From Nostoc calcicola FACHB-3891 (GTDB taxonomy: Bacteria > Cyanobacteriota > Cyanobacteriia > Cyanobacteriales > Nostocaceae), in the NCBI RefSeq assembly GCF_014697355.1, contig NZ_JACJRQ010000034.1, forward strand, positions 1 to 64,000: 64,000 bases of DNA. The letters run 5' to 3'. The translations under genes were made by a program, and so were the position numbers. This document shows, one piece after another, positions 10,201 through 18,703 of the stretch. How positions within the stretch are numbered: position 1 is the stretch's first letter; every line of letters starts with the position of its first letter. Below the pieces are notes generated by a model, which was given only the letters and a program-made list of their open reading frames with translations, was not told where the DNA came from and made no database searches.

Positions 10201-13200
10201 AGAGCGTTCCATGTAAATACCAACCATAACTTCTGGCCCGACACCCAGTGTTTGTAAATGATGTGCTACCTGATTGGCACGTTGATTCAACTGTTGATAT
10301 GTCAACTGATTTTGAGCAAATACCACTGCAACTTCATTTGGTGTTTGCTCTACCTGTGCTTCAAAGAGCTGATGAATGCACTGTGTGACTTGGAATTTGG
10401 AGTTGGGGATTTGAGTTTGATTAAATTCTACAAGCAGTTGATGTTGCTCTTTTTTTGTCAATAGTGACAAGTCGGAAAGTTGAGTTTGAGGATTTGCCAC
10501 AATGGCTGAAAGCAAGTTTTGAAAATGTTCCAGCATTCGAGCAATGGTGGTGCCATCAAACAAGTCAGTGTTGTATTCAAATGACACCATCAGCCTTTGC
10601 CCAACTTCCACTGATAAGCTCAAATCGAACTGTGCTGTTTCATTTTCTACTTTTAATTGATTGGCGACTAAATCGGGCATTTCTGGTAAAAGCGGAGCAT
10701 TCCGGAAATCGAACATCACCTGAAATAAAGGAGTGTGACTGACGTTTCGCTCTGGATTTAATGCTTCTACTAGTTGGTCAAAGGTTAAATCTTGGTGTTT
10801 ATATGCTTCTAAAGCTGAGGTTCGCACACGACTAAGTAACTGTTGAAATGTGGGGTTACCAGAAAGGTCAGTACGTAACACCAAAGTATTGACAAAAAAG
10901 CCTATTAGTCCTTTTAATTGTTGGCTGTTGCGGTTAGCAATTGGTGAGCCGATGGGAATATCATCTTGTCCTGTGTAGCGGTAAAGAAAAGTCCCAAATG
11001 CTGCCAGTAGCAACATGAATAGAGTCACGCCTTCTTGACGAGCGATGGCTTGAAGCTGGTCTAGCAGAGTTTTGGGTAACTCAACGAATTGATGCAAACC
11101 GCGTGAGGACTGTACAGCCGGTCTTGGTCGATCTGTTGGTAATTGTAAAACAGTTGGTATATCTGCAAGTTGTTGCTTCCAATAAGAAAGTTGATTTTCC
11201 AGAATTTCCCCTTGTAACCATTGTCGCTGCCAATGTGCAAAGTCTTTGTATTGAATAGAAATTTCTGGTAATGGTGAAGCAGTTTTATTTAAGAATGCTT
11301 TGTACAGTAATGCAATTTCTTGTAACAATACTTCAGTAGACCAGCCATCAGAAATTATGTGATGCATCTGTAGCAAAAGAATATGCTCTTGCTGTGCTAG
11401 GTGCAAAAGTTTAGCACGAAATAATGGCCCTTGGGTGAGGTCAAAAGGTTGTTGACTTTCTTGAGTTAATAACTTTTCAACTGTCAGATTGCTCTGTGAT
11501 TCTATATTGATTACTGATAACGATAATGTTAATAAATCAGCAATAATTTGTACCGGCTCTCCGTTGACTGTTGTAAATGTGGTTCTTAAAGTTTCATGTC
11601 GCCGGATAATTTCATTCAAACTTTGTTCTAGTAAAGTAATTTCTAGCTGACCTTTGAGTTTAACAGCTAAGAAAATATTGTAAGCTGGGTTGCCCGGTTC
11701 TAATCGCTCAATAAACCATAGTCGCTGCTGGGCAAAAGATAGAGGATAAACTTTAGCTGGCTGGATTTGGCTCAGGGATTTTGAGGGAATGAAAGCCGCT
11801 GTGGTGATTTGAGCGAGTATTTTGGTTGCGAGCGATCGCCCACTCATTCCTTCAAAGAAATCTGCTACGAATACTTCTATTTCTAAATCAACTTCAATAC
11901 AATTTTTTAACTCAAATACTTTTAAAGAATCAAGCCCCAGCGTGCTTAATGGCTGTTCTATATTAATATCATCTGCGGGGATTGAAAGAACTCGCGCCAA
12001 TATTTCAATTAAATAACCTTCTAAAATTTGTTGACATTCTCTTGGGGAAAGTGCCAATAATTCAGAACGCTGTAATCGAGTTTCTTGTCTGGGAATATCG
12101 CTAATTTTGAGAATATTACTTGCAATTACATTCAGTTCGCCATTCTCAAATTGAGCGCGAGTTGCACGACGTTGAATTTTACCGCTAGAAGTTTTAGGAA
12201 TACTACCTGGTTTAATTAAAACTACGCCATAAACTTGGACTTCATGTTCTTCAGTAATCGCTTGTCGAATTGCATTAGCTACTTCTACTAAATTTGGCTT
12301 AGCACGAAACTCTAATTCTTGTACAACTACTAACCTTTCTTCGTTATTAACTTCTACTGTAAATGCTGCATTAGCACCAGAACGCAATGATACATGGCTG
12401 CGTTCGGCGGTTAATTCTATATCCTGCGGGTAAAGATTGCGACCGCGAATAATAATTAAATCTTTGGCTCTACCTGTGATGAAAAGTTCGCCGTTGTGCA
12501 AGAAACCTAAATCTCCCGTCCGGAGAAAAGGGCCTTTGTTTGTGTCTGCTAAATAAGCACCGAAGGTTTCTACTGTCTCTTGAGAACGATTCCAATAACC
12601 TCGACCAACACTCGGCCCGGATACCCAAATTTCCCCGATTTCATTCGGCTGACAACTATTGAGTGTTTCGGGATTGGCAATTACTACTTCCTGTTCTGGT
12701 ATGACTCGGCCGCAACTAACAAAATGATAAATATTCTTATCTTGAGGAGATGATTTAACAACGCGATCGCATTCTAATGCAGACTTCTGGACTGTTGCGA
12801 TCGTCGGTGCTGTTGCTTTCTCAACACCAGAAACCATGAGAGTTGTTTCAGCCATTCCATAACAAGGATAGAATGCTTCTTTACGGAAGCCACACTCGGC
12901 AAAAGCTTCTGCAAACCGTTCTAAAGTATCATGGCGAATCGGTTCCGCGCCGTTAAATGCCACACTCCAACTACTCAGATCGAGAGTTTGTTTTTGTTCG
13001 GGAGTAATTTTTTGAGTACATAACTCATAGGCAAAGTTAGGGCCGCCACTGGTTGTCCCTTTGTACTCAGAGATAGCCTGCAACCAACGATATGGACGTT
13101 GGAGAAAGGAAGTTGGAGGCATGATGATGCAAGGAAAACCTCCATACAAAGGTTGCAATATTCCGCCAATCAGACCCATATCGTGGTACATCGGTAACCA

Positions 13201-13854
13201 CGTCACGAACTTACTTTCTGGGGAATGTTCCATGAATTGGTAAGTCGTAGCAGCATTGTGCAATAGGTTCCCATGACTAATCATTACACCCTTGGGTGTG
13301 CCTGTAGAACCAGAGGTGTATTGTAGAAAAGCTAAGGTGTCTTGATGAATAGAAGGTTGTTCCCAAGTATCTTCTATTCCCTGTGCAAGGTTATCTGTAG
13401 TCAACCACTGCAAAGATTCTAAGTCAGTCTTTTGTGTCATTAAAGACCGGACTGTTGGTAAAATTTCTGTTGTTGTCAGCGCGATCGCTGCTTGTGCGTC
13501 TATGGAAATCGCCTTGATTCTTGGTGTGTTGCGCTCATTTCGCGGCGGATATGCAGTGACAGCTACAACTCCCGCATACAAGCAACCGAAAAAAGCAACT
13601 AAAAAATCTAGTCCTGCTGGATAAAGTAGTAAAGCGCGTTCCCCAGCCAAACCCAACGCTTGTAATTTAGCAGCTAATCGACGCGATCGCCTATCTAATT
13701 CTTCATAGGTTAGTGTTGCTTTTTCTGTTTCCCCATCTAATAAAAAGGTAAAAGCGTCTCTGTCTGGTTGCGTTGAGCTTCTAAAACGCAGTAATTCAAC
13801 AACTGTACAAAAGTTGTCCAAAGAATTAAATAAGCTCCGATCAAATTTATTCAT
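7264..13854 (-). CDS. FAAL-ACP-C-A-MT-PCP hybrid synthetase (fatty-acyl-AMP ligase loading module plus one NRPS module)
   Basis: This 2196-residue protein starts an acylated peptide. Domains in order: fatty-acyl-AMP ligase (1-580, YTSGSTGTPKGV near 178), ACP (GLDSL, Ser near 641), condensation (about 690-1130, HHIISDGWS near 830), adenylation (from about 1150, YTSGSTGIPKGV near 1305), a SAM methyltransferase inserted in the adenylation domain (VLDIGSGSG near 1690, preceded by the GWNSSYTGQPIP segment common in NRPS N-methyltransferases), adenylation A10 (PNGKVNRRAL), and PCP (GGHSL near 2123). Reading the ten Stachelhaus positions by hand gives DVGEIGSID plus the A10 Lys, which matches the ornithine code of gramicidin synthetase. 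A basic C-terminal tail (RSEKQKLALNRQKKAQRPR) could be a docking segment. Expected product: fatty-acyl-(N-methyl)ornithine or a related basic residue. It is 38 bases upstream of the dioxygenase gene and probably co-transcribed with it. Confidence 0.95.
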   Translation of the reverse strand: MNKFDRSLFNSLDNFCTVVELLRFRSSTQPDRDAFTFLLDGETEKATLTYEELDRRSRRLAAKLQALGLAGERALLLYPAGLDFLVAFFGCLYAGVVAVTAYPPRNERNTPRIKAISIDAQAAIALTTTEILPTVRSLMTQKTDLESLQWLTTDNLAQGIEDTWEQPSIHQDTLAFLQYTSGSTGTPKGVMISHGNLLHNAATTYQFMEHSPESKFVTWLPMYHDMGLIGGILQPLYGGFPCIIMPPTSFLQRPYRWLQAISEYKGTTSGGPNFAYELCTQKITPEQKQTLDLSSWSVAFNGAEPIRHDTLERFAEAFAECGFRKEAFYPCYGMAETTLMVSGVEKATAPTIATVQKSALECDRVVKSSPQDKNIYHFVSCGRVIPEQEVVIANPETLNSCQPNEIGEIWVSGPSVGRGYWNRSQETVETFGAYLADTNKGPFLRTGDLGFLHNGELFITGRAKDLIIIRGRNLYPQDIELTAERSHVSLRSGANAAFTVEVNNEERLVVVQELEFRAKPNLVEVANAIRQAITEEHEVQVYGVVLIKPGSIPKTSSGKIQRRATRAQFENGELNVIASNILKISDIPRQETRLQRSELLALSPRECQQILEGYLIEILARVLSIPADDINIEQPLSTLGLDSLKVFELKNCIEVDLEIEVFVADFFEGMSGRSLATKILAQITTAAFIPSKSLSQIQPAKVYPLSFAQQRLWFIERLEPGNPAYNIFLAVKLKGQLEITLLEQSLNEIIRRHETLRTTFTTVNGEPVQIIADLLTLSLSVINIESQSNLTVEKLLTQESQQPFDLTQGPLFRAKLLHLAQQEHILLLQMHHIISDGWSTEVLLQEIALLYKAFLNKTASPLPEISIQYKDFAHWQRQWLQGEILENQLSYWKQQLADIPTVLQLPTDRPRPAVQSSRGLHQFVELPKTLLDQLQAIARQEGVTLFMLLLAAFGTFLYRYTGQDDIPIGSPIANRNSQQLKGLIGFFVNTLVLRTDLSGNPTFQQLLSRVRTSALEAYKHQDLTFDQLVEALNPERNVSHTPLFQVMFDFRNAPLLPEMPDLVANQLKVENETAQFDLSLSVEVGQRLMVSFEYNTDLFDGTTIARMLEHFQNLLSAIVANPQTQLSDLSLLTKKEQHQLLVEFNQTQIPNSKFQVTQCIHQLFEAQVEQTPNEVAVVFAQNQLTYQQLNQRANQVAHHLQTLGVGPEVMVGIYMERSVEMVVAALGVLKAGGAYIPLDPVYSHERLALMLKNMQMSVLVTQKWLVKNLPEHQAGVVCLDSNWESTSQHSSENLVHQTTWQNLAYAIYTSGSTGIPKGVMVTHGGLVNAYFAWEDVYSLRSVTTSHLQMASFSFDVFTGDLVRALCSGGKLVLCPRELLLQPDRLYALMRSQKINCAEFVPAVLMNLLQYLQETQQSLDFMRSLIVGSDSWYVSGYHQVKTFCGHGTRLINSYGVSEATIDSSYFETTTANLQLERQVPIGRPFTNTQIYLLDSQLQPVPIGVAGELYIGGVGLARGYFNRPESTAEKFIPHPFSQESGARLYKTGDLGRYLEDGNIEFIGRADYQIKIRGFRIELGEIEAVLSQHPAVEEAVVLAQEYDPGNKRLVAYVVQNPEPETTAELILGKELSSQQLSQWEGVFDDLYQDLADEQALKFDIKGWNSSYTGQPIPEAEVRHWVESTVERILSLQPTKVLDIGSGSGLMLFRIAPHCQEYCATDVSQKALLSLKHQMTMLESELSGVTLIHRGANNFEGVVANSFDAVLIVSVMQYFPSIDYLLQVLENAVNAVAPGGFIFLGDIRSLPLLEVFHTSVQFERSPDFVSKEELQQRARKQLFEEKQLVIDPAFFTALKQHFPKISHVEILLERGYYQNELNKFRYDVILHISDEIPQLDLPWLDWEKQELTLASVQEMLVETAPNILGIARVPNARIAKDMQIWQWLTSPGGAATVGDMRQFLEKNSQYQGIEPEDFWTLSKDLPYSIDITWSNCGDNGRYDVIFRRQPTVKITQSEITHTAKHRPWRDYTNNPLQAKFALELVPQLRDFLSEKLPEYMIPANFILLDALPLLPNGKVNRRALPSPDISAARNTLHTPPETKVEQMIANIWQDVLHLERVGIDDNFFDLGGHSLLVGQVHTQLREKLNRDLSLVEIFQHPTINLLAKHLSEEQQEQPAFEKVMNRSEKQKLALNRQKKAQRPR

Positions 13855-13941
13855 TTTTATGTGAAACTTAACACCCTGTACAACTTACTATTCTCACCAA
13901 AATATCAATTAAACATCGTCTTCAAAAATTCCATAAAATCC

Positions 13942-14859
13942 TTAGCTCATTTGAAAAAATTTCAAAACACTGAAATTCCCAGCAGAAATTGAATGATATA
14001 AATAATGAGGTGCAGTATGAAAGAAAACTGATAACATCTTTTTTTGCCAGAAAAAATCTTGAATTTTCACATAATACCAAAATGATAGTGATATATTATC
14101 ATCCACTGCGGTCATGTGATGCCACCAAAAAGGAGGTAGATAGAGTATTTCTCCCGGGTGAAGTACAAATTCTATTTTTTCTTTCCAAGGAAATTTCGGA
14201 AATAATTCCAAATCTAAAGAATCCGGATTTACTTTGCTACCATATAGTGCGCCAGAACGATCCTCTAGAGGTGGATAGAATGATAAATAATTTGTAGGTG
14301 GATATAAAAGTATTCTTTTTCTGCCTCTAATTTGAGCAAAAATATTATGTTCTGCGTCAAAGTGAAGGCTACTATTTGAAGAAAAATGTTTTTTTGATAA
14401 ACCAAACCACAACCTAACTAATGGCTTACTGTTAAAGTATTCTGGATAATTTATATCTCCAATAATTTCAGGGAACCGCTCTTCAAAAACTGCCTCATTT
14501 AAATAACATTCTACCTTGTTTTGAGTATTTTTATCTTCTATATAGTTATTTATATACTCCGCCAATTTCATTTCTTTATGAGGTTCGTAACTATCTTCAT
14601 AAGCAAAATTATTATAATCATTCCAAAAATCTTGTTTAAAAAATCGCACTGGAACTATATTGTTTCCACACTTTTCTATCAGATAATCATTTGACCAATG
14701 CTTATAAGCATTCCAATTTTTAGCAACGTCTTCAATTATAAAAGGCTGATATTGTTTCGCTATTTCTGAAAATTGTTTTTTACTAGGATTTTTGATTCTT
14801 AGGATTGATTCACTAGCTTGAACTTGCATAAAAACTCCAACATCTTTACTGGTTTTCAA
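13942..14859 (-). CDS. Cupin-like JmjC-type Fe(II)/2-oxoglutarate oxygenase
   Basis: This 305-residue protein belongs to the cupin_8/JmjC group. H166-x-D168 (LHFDAEHN) and His247/His248 in the PPFWWHHM segment supply the facial triad. RKRILLYPP and LHPGEILYLPPFWWHH are the usual strands of the family, whose members hydroxylate proteins, peptides or small metabolites. It is the first gene of the minus-strand biosynthetic run, 87 bases before the synthetase, so a second tailoring hydroxylation of the metabolite is the simplest reading. The N-terminal 15 residues before MQVQASES may not be translated; a second ATG lies at 14829. Codon use is more AT-rich than in the synthetase, which may indicate separate acquisition. 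Confidence 0.75.
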   Translation of the reverse strand: MKTSKDVGVFMQVQASESILRIKNPSKKQFSEIAKQYQPFIIEDVAKNWNAYKHWSNDYLIEKCGNNIVPVRFFKQDFWNDYNNFAYEDSYEPHKEMKLAEYINNYIEDKNTQNKVECYLNEAVFEERFPEIIGDINYPEYFNSKPLVRLWFGLSKKHFSSNSSLHFDAEHNIFAQIRGRKRILLYPPTNYLSFYPPLEDRSGALYGSKVNPDSLDLELFPKFPWKEKIEFVLHPGEILYLPPFWWHHMTAVDDNISLSFWYYVKIQDFFWQKKMLSVFFHTAPHYLYHSISAGNFSVLKFFQMS

Positions 14860-14985
14860 TCGAAGTTTGACGGTGTTTGATTATTGCCACATACAATGAA
14901 TGTTAATTTTTAATTCATTGATGAAGAATCGGAACAGTTTATTAGCTAACTTCCTTTTTTAGACTTATAATGAATATTCCCGACG

Positions 14986-14999
14986 TGTCTAATCAGACA
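14986..14999. promoter_or_regulatory. Short inverted repeat upstream of the biosynthetic run
   Basis: TGTCT-AATC-AGACA is a perfect 5-bp dyad with a 4-base centre, about 130 bases upstream of the cupin-like gene. It could be an operator half-turn for a regulator of the cluster. A 5-bp dyad occurs by chance fairly often, so this is only a candidate. Confidence 0.2.
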
Positions 15000-15004
15000 T
15001 TTTT

Positions 15005-15065
15005 CCCAGTCAAACCTAATGTTTGTGATTGAGCAGCTATTTGATGCGATCGCCAATTCTTTAGC
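15005..15065 (-). pseudogene. Decayed fragment of a fatty-acyl-AMP ligase gene
   Basis: Read on the minus strand, 15005-15057 aligns to 13642-13694 inside the intact FAAL domain at roughly 80% by eye, including the shared GCGATCGC. Translation gives RSHQIAAQSQTLGLTGK against RSRRLAAKLQALGLAGE of the intact gene, so the reading frame is preserved locally. A deletion of about 5 bases just upstream breaks the frame, and no similarity is visible further out on either side. It appears to be the last recognisable piece of a second AMP-ligase gene, or of a duplicated copy of the neighbouring one. Confidence 0.6.
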
Positions 15066-15360
15066 AGAATCCAGAAGTCAGGAATAAAAAAAGGCTTTTT
15101 ATCTGGCTTATAGACCAAAATACTGAAAATCACTAACTTGTAAGCCAACCACTGAGATTGTCTCAACGCTAAAAAATAGTGATTTACCTGGATAAATCTC
15201 TAGGTTATTGCAACTAATTTTTATTTATCCTTGATTACACTAACGAGAATGAGTTGCTTTAGCAAGAGTATAACTATAGATATTTATTTTCGATACAGCT
15301 ATAAACATTAGTTTTACTTATGAAGTTTGACTTTGTTAGATAAACGAGTATTTTCACCTC

Positions 15361-15462
15361 ATGACAATCAATCACAAGCTGTTTGCCTACAATCAGGGCA
15401 TGGAAACTTCCGGACTCCTAACACCGATTCGCTACTCTACACTGACACTCAATTATTTCTGA
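15361..15462 (+). CDS. Possible small ORF, 33 codons, unrecognised
   Basis: ATG to TGA encodes MTINHKLFAYNQGMETSGLL followed by TPIRYSTLTLNYF. There is no clear ribosome binding site and no family resemblance. It could be a leader peptide or chance. It is listed because it lies alone in the receptor upstream region. Confidence 0.15.
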   Translation: MTINHKLFAYNQGMETSGLLTPIRYSTLTLNYF

Positions 15463-15746
15463 TTTGGCGCATTTTCCTAATTAAAGAGGCTATTTTGGGT
15501 TTTTAAAATATTTTTGGTAGAAGTATTTTTAACTACCAGTATTTAAATTAAATATTTATCAAGCAAATAAATGCTCAAGAAAAATTATTGATTGTCATGC
15601 AAATTAAATAAAAAAAATTATGAATTATCTTGTGTCTGGTATCACTTCATAATATGATTCAACTAATTTAAATGACAATCTTTTGCAAACTTTGTCATTG
15701 CGTGTTCAGATGCCCTCAAGTAGTGCGATCGAGTGTAAGCGGATAA

Positions 15747-18605
15747 ATGAAGTTAGATAGATTTTTTCAAAGCCTGTTGCTGACAGGTGCGGTTGTTGTT
15801 TTTATAAACACTCCTGCTAAAGGTGAGCAAGTACGAGAGGATGTTCAAGGTGAATCTTCTACCCAGAGGATAGGGAAATCTAGATTAGATCCGAGGGTTG
15901 CAGTTACAGATGTCATTAGCAAATCTCAAGTATCAGTCCCCAATACCAGGAAACCGCGACTCTTAAAGTTTCAGCTTGGAAGTCCACTACAACGAGCAAA
16001 GTCGGATGAAACAACTAAAAATATTTCTCAACTAAGTGAAATTGAACTTCCTGCTACTAGCGCCCAAATGCTGGTACAGTCACCAACACCAACTAACCCT
16101 CCGAACCCACAACAAACAAGTGGGGATGGAGTCGTACCAATCGCGGGAGTGAAAGCAAATCCCACGCAGACTGGTGTGGAGTTAATTTTAGAAACACCTC
16201 TTGGAGAACAACTGCAAGTTACAAATCGCAGTACGGATAATAATTTTATTGCCGATATTCCTAATGCTCAGTTGCGTTTACCTAACGGCGATGCATTTAT
16301 ATTTCGTTCCGAAAAACCACTTGCGGGAATTCTTGAAATAACGGCTACGAATCTTGATGCAAATACTGTTCGCGTGACCGTGGTAGGTGAGAATGCTTTG
16401 CCAACGGTTGAGTTATTTGATGATGATACAGGGCTGGTTTTTGGTGTAACTTCTGCTGCTGCAACAGCACAGCAGCCACCACAGCAGCCCGAAACACCAC
16501 AAGCACAACAGCCACCAAACCAGACACCGCAACAGCCCGAAACACCACAAGCACAACAGCCAACAAACCAGACACCACCAGAGGAATCAACAGCACAGTC
16601 AGATGAGCCAATTGAATTGGTGGTGACAGGAGAGGCAGATGGTTATCGGGTAACGGATACTACGACTGGGACGAAAACCGACACACCTTTGCGTGATATT
16701 CCCCAATCGATTCAGGTAATACCGCAAGAAATATTGCGCGACCAGCAGATTACTGGTTTGGATGATGCACTGAGAAATGTCCCTGGTGTGAGTGAGAGTT
16801 TTAGCTCTGCTGCAAGTAACTTCTTTTCAATTCGTGGCTTTGATGCAGCAGCTACGAATCTTCTGCGGGATGGACTAGTCGATCCCTTAGCCGGACAACT
16901 CAATGAATTGACTAGTATTGAGCGAGTCGAAGTTCTCAAAGGGCCAGCATCCGTATTATTTGGTTTGGGTAATCCGGGGGGAGTTATCAACCTAGTATCC
17001 AAACGTCCCTTAAGCGATCCTTTTTACGCCATTGATGCTACCGTTGGCAGTTATAGTTTTTATCGGGGTGCCCTTGATTTATCAGGGCCATTAAATGACT
17101 CGAAGACAGTATTGTATCGCCTGAATACTGCCTATAGAAATAGAGGTAGTTTTATCGATTTCTATAGTGGCGAGCAATTTAATATATCACCTGTTGTGAG
17201 TGTGGCGATCGGGGACAAAACTAACCTGACTTTAGAAGGAGAATACATCGATGCTAGAGATTCTTATATATCTGGCGTACCTGTTATAGGTACTGTATTG
17301 CCCAATCCCAATGGGGAAGTGTCCCGCAACCGCAACTTTGGCGAACCTTCTGATGAAATCACACAAACTATTACAAGACTTGGCTATCAACTAGAACACA
17401 AATTTAGTGACAATTGGTCGTTACGCAATGCTTTTCGGTTTACCTTTCGCGATTACAGTGACAGACAAACGATTCCTCTGAGTTTGGATGCAGACAATCG
17501 AACTTTCAATCGTTTCTACCGAGAATACGATTTGGAAAATACAAATTATGCTCTGACGACAAATTTAGTCGGTAAGTTCTCTACTGGTTCAATCCAACAT
17601 CAGCTACTATTTGGGATTGATTGGAATCGTTTAGAAAACTTCTCACCAAGATATATCGAACGCCGAGCAGAATCAATCGATATCTTTAATCCTGTATATG
17701 GTCTACCACTAGGTGAGATTACTTTCGATGAGTTTAGCGATAATTCCGAGACAAACTCATTAGGAATTTATCTGCAAGACCAAATCGCATTGACGGACAA
17801 TTTAAAGTTCTTGTTGGGTGGACGGTTTGATACTTATGACCAGAAGTATGAAGATTTCACCAATAATACAGAAAGTAGTGGTTCAGATAGTGCATTCAGT
17901 CCTCGGTTTGGCATTGTCTATCAACCAATCCCGGCGATTTCACTTTATGCCAGTTATACACGTTCGTTCACCCCACCAAATGGTACATTCTTTTTTGGTG
18001 TTGACTCTACCTTACAACCAGAACGCGGTACTCAATATGAGATTGGGGTGAAGGCAGATTTGAATAGTCGCCTTTCAGCAACGTTATCATTCTTTGATTT
18101 GACCCGGACTAATGTTTCAACAGCAGACCCCAATAATGAAGGGTTTACTATCCAAGTAGGCGAGCAAAACAGCCAAGGGATTGAACTGAGTTTAGCGGGG
18201 GAAATTGTACCAGGATGGAATATTTTTGCCGGCTATGCTTATATCGATGCACGCATTACTGAAGATAATACTTTTGCGGTAGGAAATCGATTACCAAATA
18301 CGCCAGAACATTCTTTCAACTTATGGACAACTTACGAAATCCAACAAGGTGAATTGCAAGGTTTAGGGGCGGGGATTGGTTTGTTTTTTGTAGGCGATCG
18401 CGCTGGAGATTTAGACAATACTTATGATGTGCCTAGTTATGTCCGGACTGATGCAGCTATTTTCTATAACAGAGATAGATTCAGAGTTGCACTGAATTTC
18501 AAAAATTTATTTGATGTAGACTATTTTGAAAGTGCGCTGAGTTCTAGTCGTGTTTACTACGGACAGCCATTTACTGTGCAAGGAACCATCTCATGGCGGT
18601 TTTAA
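15747..18605 (+). CDS. TonB-dependent siderophore receptor with N-terminal AMIN domain
   Basis: This 952-residue outer-membrane receptor begins with a signal peptide (cleavage probably after about residue 26, near TPAKGE). Residues about 125-225 form an AMIN domain (VELILETPLGEQLQV...), which binds the cell wall and is frequent in cyanobacterial TonB receptors. A Pro/Gln-rich linker follows, with a 16-residue duplication. The plug starts near 295 (TDTPLRDIPQSIQVIPQEIL; ERVEVLKGPASVLFGLGNPGGVINLVSKRP) and is followed by the 22-strand barrel, ending in the aromatic terminus ISWRF that barrel assembly requires. The SIQVIPQEIL segment and length fit the FhuA/FpvA type of hydroxamate or mixed siderophore receptors. 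It heads an operon with the periplasmic binding protein and a DUF1636 protein and probably imports the ferric form of the metabolite made next door. Confidence 0.95.
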   Translation: MKLDRFFQSLLLTGAVVVFINTPAKGEQVREDVQGESSTQRIGKSRLDPRVAVTDVISKSQVSVPNTRKPRLLKFQLGSPLQRAKSDETTKNISQLSEIELPATSAQMLVQSPTPTNPPNPQQTSGDGVVPIAGVKANPTQTGVELILETPLGEQLQVTNRSTDNNFIADIPNAQLRLPNGDAFIFRSEKPLAGILEITATNLDANTVRVTVVGENALPTVELFDDDTGLVFGVTSAAATAQQPPQQPETPQAQQPPNQTPQQPETPQAQQPTNQTPPEESTAQSDEPIELVVTGEADGYRVTDTTTGTKTDTPLRDIPQSIQVIPQEILRDQQITGLDDALRNVPGVSESFSSAASNFFSIRGFDAAATNLLRDGLVDPLAGQLNELTSIERVEVLKGPASVLFGLGNPGGVINLVSKRPLSDPFYAIDATVGSYSFYRGALDLSGPLNDSKTVLYRLNTAYRNRGSFIDFYSGEQFNISPVVSVAIGDKTNLTLEGEYIDARDSYISGVPVIGTVLPNPNGEVSRNRNFGEPSDEITQTITRLGYQLEHKFSDNWSLRNAFRFTFRDYSDRQTIPLSLDADNRTFNRFYREYDLENTNYALTTNLVGKFSTGSIQHQLLFGIDWNRLENFSPRYIERRAESIDIFNPVYGLPLGEITFDEFSDNSETNSLGIYLQDQIALTDNLKFLLGGRFDTYDQKYEDFTNNTESSGSDSAFSPRFGIVYQPIPAISLYASYTRSFTPPNGTFFFGVDSTLQPERGTQYEIGVKADLNSRLSATLSFFDLTRTNVSTADPNNEGFTIQVGEQNSQGIELSLAGEIVPGWNIFAGYAYIDARITEDNTFAVGNRLPNTPEHSFNLWTTYEIQQGELQGLGAGIGLFFVGDRAGDLDNTYDVPSYVRTDAAIFYNRDRFRVALNFKNLFDVDYFESALSSSRVYYGQPFTVQGTISWRF
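16482..16577 (+). repeat. 48-bp direct tandem duplication in receptor linker
   Basis: Two adjacent 48-base units (16482-16529 and 16530-16577) differ at only a few bases and encode QQPETPQAQQPPNQTP twice. The duplication lengthens the Pro/Gln linker between the AMIN domain and the TonB plug without changing the frame. Confidence 0.9.
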
Positions 18606-18703
18606 GAACAAAGAATTGAGATTTAGAAGTTAGCAGTTCTAACTTAGACTCCTAACTTCTGATTTAAATTAAGCAATTTTTAAATTTTTAATTTTGATAG
18701 ATA

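Larger units (their letters stand above)
14860..15746. other. Divergent intergenic region between biosynthesis and receptor operons
   Basis: These 887 bases must hold the promoters for the leftward biosynthetic run and the rightward receptor operon. It contains a short inverted repeat (14986-14999), a degenerate FAAL fragment (15005-15065) and a possible 33-codon frame (15361-15462). Three Fur-like half-sites lie near the receptor start: ATTGTCA 15591-15597, ATTATCT 15624-15630 and TGACAAT 15673-15679. No regulator gene is present, and no convincing -35/-10 pair could be fixed by eye. Confidence 0.5.

Noticed and set aside
301..14859. Naming the metabolite cyanochelin or another known siderophore
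   Set aside because: No Asp-activating module is visible and the run continues out of the window, so the product cannot be identified.
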